Of a stretch of 62,732 nt of DNA, positions 60,561 through 62,732 are shown one piece after another. The stretch is from assembly GCA_013115125.1 (NCBI GenBank), contig JABANN010000142.1, positions 1-62,732 of the forward strand. The letters are read 5' to 3'. Source of the stretch: Perkinsus olseni. Lineage: Eukaryota > Perkinsozoa > Perkinsida. The translations under genes and the position numbers were made by a program. Every line of letters starts with the position of its first letter. Position 1 is the stretch's first letter. The notes under the pieces were generated by a model. The model had not been told where the DNA came from. It saw nothing but the letters and a program-made list of their open reading frames with translations, and searched no databases.

Positions 60561-62618
60561 GGCTTCGGCTTCGTGTGTTAGTTTACGAGCTCAGCTGAGC
60601 CAGCCCAAGCTCACAGCCTTGCATCACAGAGCAGCTGCGGTGAGCTAGGAGTCGCTCGGTAATACTCGCCGGTTTCATGTTTCCCAATGTTGAGTATTCC
60701 CGGGAGTGACTCGATTTTTGACAGTCCCCGATCAATAATCCAATTTACTTTGGAAGTGTCGTGCCCGGGAGTCCCGCGGCCGGAACGGAATCTAGCTGAA
60801 CGCTCTCACCGACCTTAATCGCTCTCACAAGAAGTTACCCAGCAGCTCTGAAAGAGTAGCTCGAACCTGAGTAGAGGAAAATCACTAAGAGTGATTCACT
60901 CCTGCTGGCCAGGCAGTGCCAAGGCAATATACTCGCGCCAACAGCACCCCCGCGGCCTCCTCACAGTGCGAATTCGACCTCAGGTTTCCGGAAGCGGCTG
61001 AGATGAAGATTCGTAGCGTACTAAATCATGAGCACTAGGCCTGTCTGATCGGCAACCCCGATGTGGCAATCCCATCTGGGGTCAGAAACTCTGCAACACA
61101 TCTTGAGCCAAACATTGAAACATCGTGGACGTGATACCATCACGGTGTTGACTGGTTGCAGTGGATGGTATGTCCCAAGAATCTCCGGAGTCTCCGGAGA
61201 ATCTCCGGTTCAGACGGTCTCTGACTAGCGCCAACCATGAACATGCTTCTGTGAAGTCCATCACTGTGAAGGCTTCATCTTCCCCTTAATCTCGCCCGTA
61301 TGGAGATGTGTCTAAAGTGTAGCGCTAGGAGTTTGAAACTCCGAGTTTCCAGCCTATAACAAGCTACGTTATGGCCGTCACATCGTCAGTGTAGACCGCA
61401 GTGCCTTGTATCCCAAAGGTCTCACACCTCTACCATTAATATCTACCACCATTAACGTAACTAGGGTCCACATGGGGTTGAGCCAGCCTTCCATGCCACC
61501 AATCTGACCCGCCACTGCGACTGACCAGTCAGTGTGACACTGGCAGTAACGACTCGGTACTAACGAGTCAAAAATAGGAAAGAGCACCCCCACAGGGGAC
61601 CTGACGCCGTTTATCGGCTCCTCGTCTGTCATAGTTTGACTGCAAACTATGGAAGACGCGACGTTCTCCAATATTTCTGCTTTGGCTGGAAGCGCCGGGG
61701 TGGAATGGCAAGCAAGTATTGAATGAGCGCTTGACCAGATCCATAAGTAGAATAATTACAGATCTGGCGGAACGTCCTATGGCCTGTGAGATCATGACAA
61801 GACAATCGCTAAGGTACGTAACTTCCTCAAACAGTCAGGAAAGGTTATTGAAATGACCCTTGATGCTTGGCGTTCTAGCCTGGAACCTCCAGCATGAATG
61901 CCATCATGGCATAGCCATGGGGCCTCGAATTAAAATAGTTCCGAACTAACAGTGTTTCTCCCATAAACTCGACCCCGGTCAACCAGCCTCACCATGAACT
62001 TTCGAGGCGGTAAGATTCCCGGCGGGAAGTTCCCGGAGAAGACTTCTCCTGAGGGATCAGCAGCCCGCAGACAGCATGGAGTGTTTCATGATGAAAATTC
62101 CATCGGTGTGAACGCCTTGCAACTCTCGGAGCTGTGCCCTCCACCTGCCCGACTGTGTTACTGAGGACGGAGTCACCCCGACAGCGAAGATCTCGCGAAA
62201 CCTTCTGAGAATCCTGCTCAGGACATTGTCCTAATCCCGTAAATTTGTACGCACCTTTGCTTGAAGCGATTCGCTTCCACTATCGAATGGTGACTATTCA
62301 ACCTCCAACGCAGGACATCGAATGCATCGCCCTTCCCGATGAACGATCGATATACTCAAGACCTTCATCCCCTTACTCTATCCCGGCTGTCACCCCGAAT
62401 CAGGAAAACCACTGCCACAACATCAACGATAACGCGGTAGAGTTTCCACGGACGTCGACTCAAAGTTAGCCTAGAACAAACGTGCCAGAGCTCAACGCAC
62501 TCTCAATCAGGGTCATCCACTTTCACTTTGGGGAACACAACCCCGTCGCTCCACAACATCACATCGGAACGACATCCGGATACATGAGTGACACGCGAGT
62601 CTTCAAATACACCCCTCC
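60561..62618. other. Gene-poor stretch at the right end
   Basis: No supported gene. A 56-codon ORF (61994-62164, starting MNFRGGKIPGGKFPEKT) and an ORF from 62245 are protein-like but isolated. CTCCGGAG is repeated three times near 61185-61210, and ATGCCAT-C-ATGGCAT near 61892 is another small odd palindrome. Confidence 0.45.
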
Positions 62619-62732
62619 ACAAATTCTTAGCATATCCGGTTTTTCGACTCGTGCACTGCCACCTGGACGAGTACGGAACTGTAACTCAAGGAGGCTTTTT
62701 CTTATGCTTCCCAGGATATAACCTCCAAGTTT
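62619..62732. repeat. 114-bp repeat, right inverted copy (cut by window edge)
   Basis: Reverse complement of 49979-50092 with 4 differences. It starts ACAAATTCTTAGCATATCCG and continues to the last base of the window, so its true end is unknown. Confidence 0.85.

Noticed and set aside
59791-60598. Long overlapping ORFs on both strands in the GC island
   Set aside because: High GC depletes stops; competing frames and no domain in either.

Overview
The window is eukaryotic nuclear DNA from an intron-dense organism. I could thread coding sequence through more than fifty short GT-AG introns (roughly 50-450 nt), with conserved proteins split into many small exons on both strands. Several genes have an AG directly ahead of the ATG. 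The complement (secreted subtilase and pepsin-like protease relatives, small secreted Cys-rich peptides, a KDEL-like cyclophilin) fits an alveolate protist. A perkinsozoan such as Perkinsus is my best guess, but no rRNA or mitochondrial marker proves it.

Layout. 0-13 kb, plus strand: RuvB-like 2 helicase (14 exons), a SEC14/CRAL-TRIO lipid-transfer protein, a single-pass membrane protein, and an RS/Lys-rich nuclear protein. 13-27 kb is gene-poor: one unassigned minus-strand gene, a 307-bp hAT-type MITE with a perfect 8-bp target duplication, tRNA-derived relics, palindromic arrays, two paralogous secreted Cys-rich mini-proteins too short for ordinary ORF calling, and a membrane protein ending in a J-domain-like segment. 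A frameshifted subtilase lies at 27.3-28.1 kb. 28.8-42.4 kb, minus strand: GEMIN2 (SMN complex), then a very long M16 metallopeptidase gene of the insulin-degrading-enzyme type with an intact HxxEH site, carrying a PIF1/Helitron helicase fragment in an intron. 43-47 kb: an aspartic protease and a broken second copy. 47.4-48.8 kb: secretory cyclophilin. 50-62.7 kb lies between two 96%-identical inverted 114-bp repeats and holds a PAP2-family phosphatase, a zinc-ribbon protein, an NFU1-type Fe-S scaffold, and a tandem pair of secreted proteins whose mature form begins with histidine and which look like lytic polysaccharide monooxygenases (LPMOs) with a shared C-terminal Cys-rich module.

Most interesting: (1) the tandem LPMO-like pair, with conserved His1, a second conserved His, a CAD motif, and a C-terminal module I cannot assign; (2) four unrelated-sequence, ~40-nt near-perfect palindromes with a 1-nt centre, at 26.1, 39.2, 45.0 and 56.1 kb; (3) the paralogous secreted Cys-rich mini-proteins.

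The housekeeping genes do not form one pathway. The accessory genes (LPMO-like proteins, aspartic protease, subtilase relic, small Cys-rich proteins) are predicted to be secreted, and could act on host or environmental polymers; that is inference. Exon borders come from reading-frame continuity, splice dinucleotides and family alignment from memory, without transcripts or searches.
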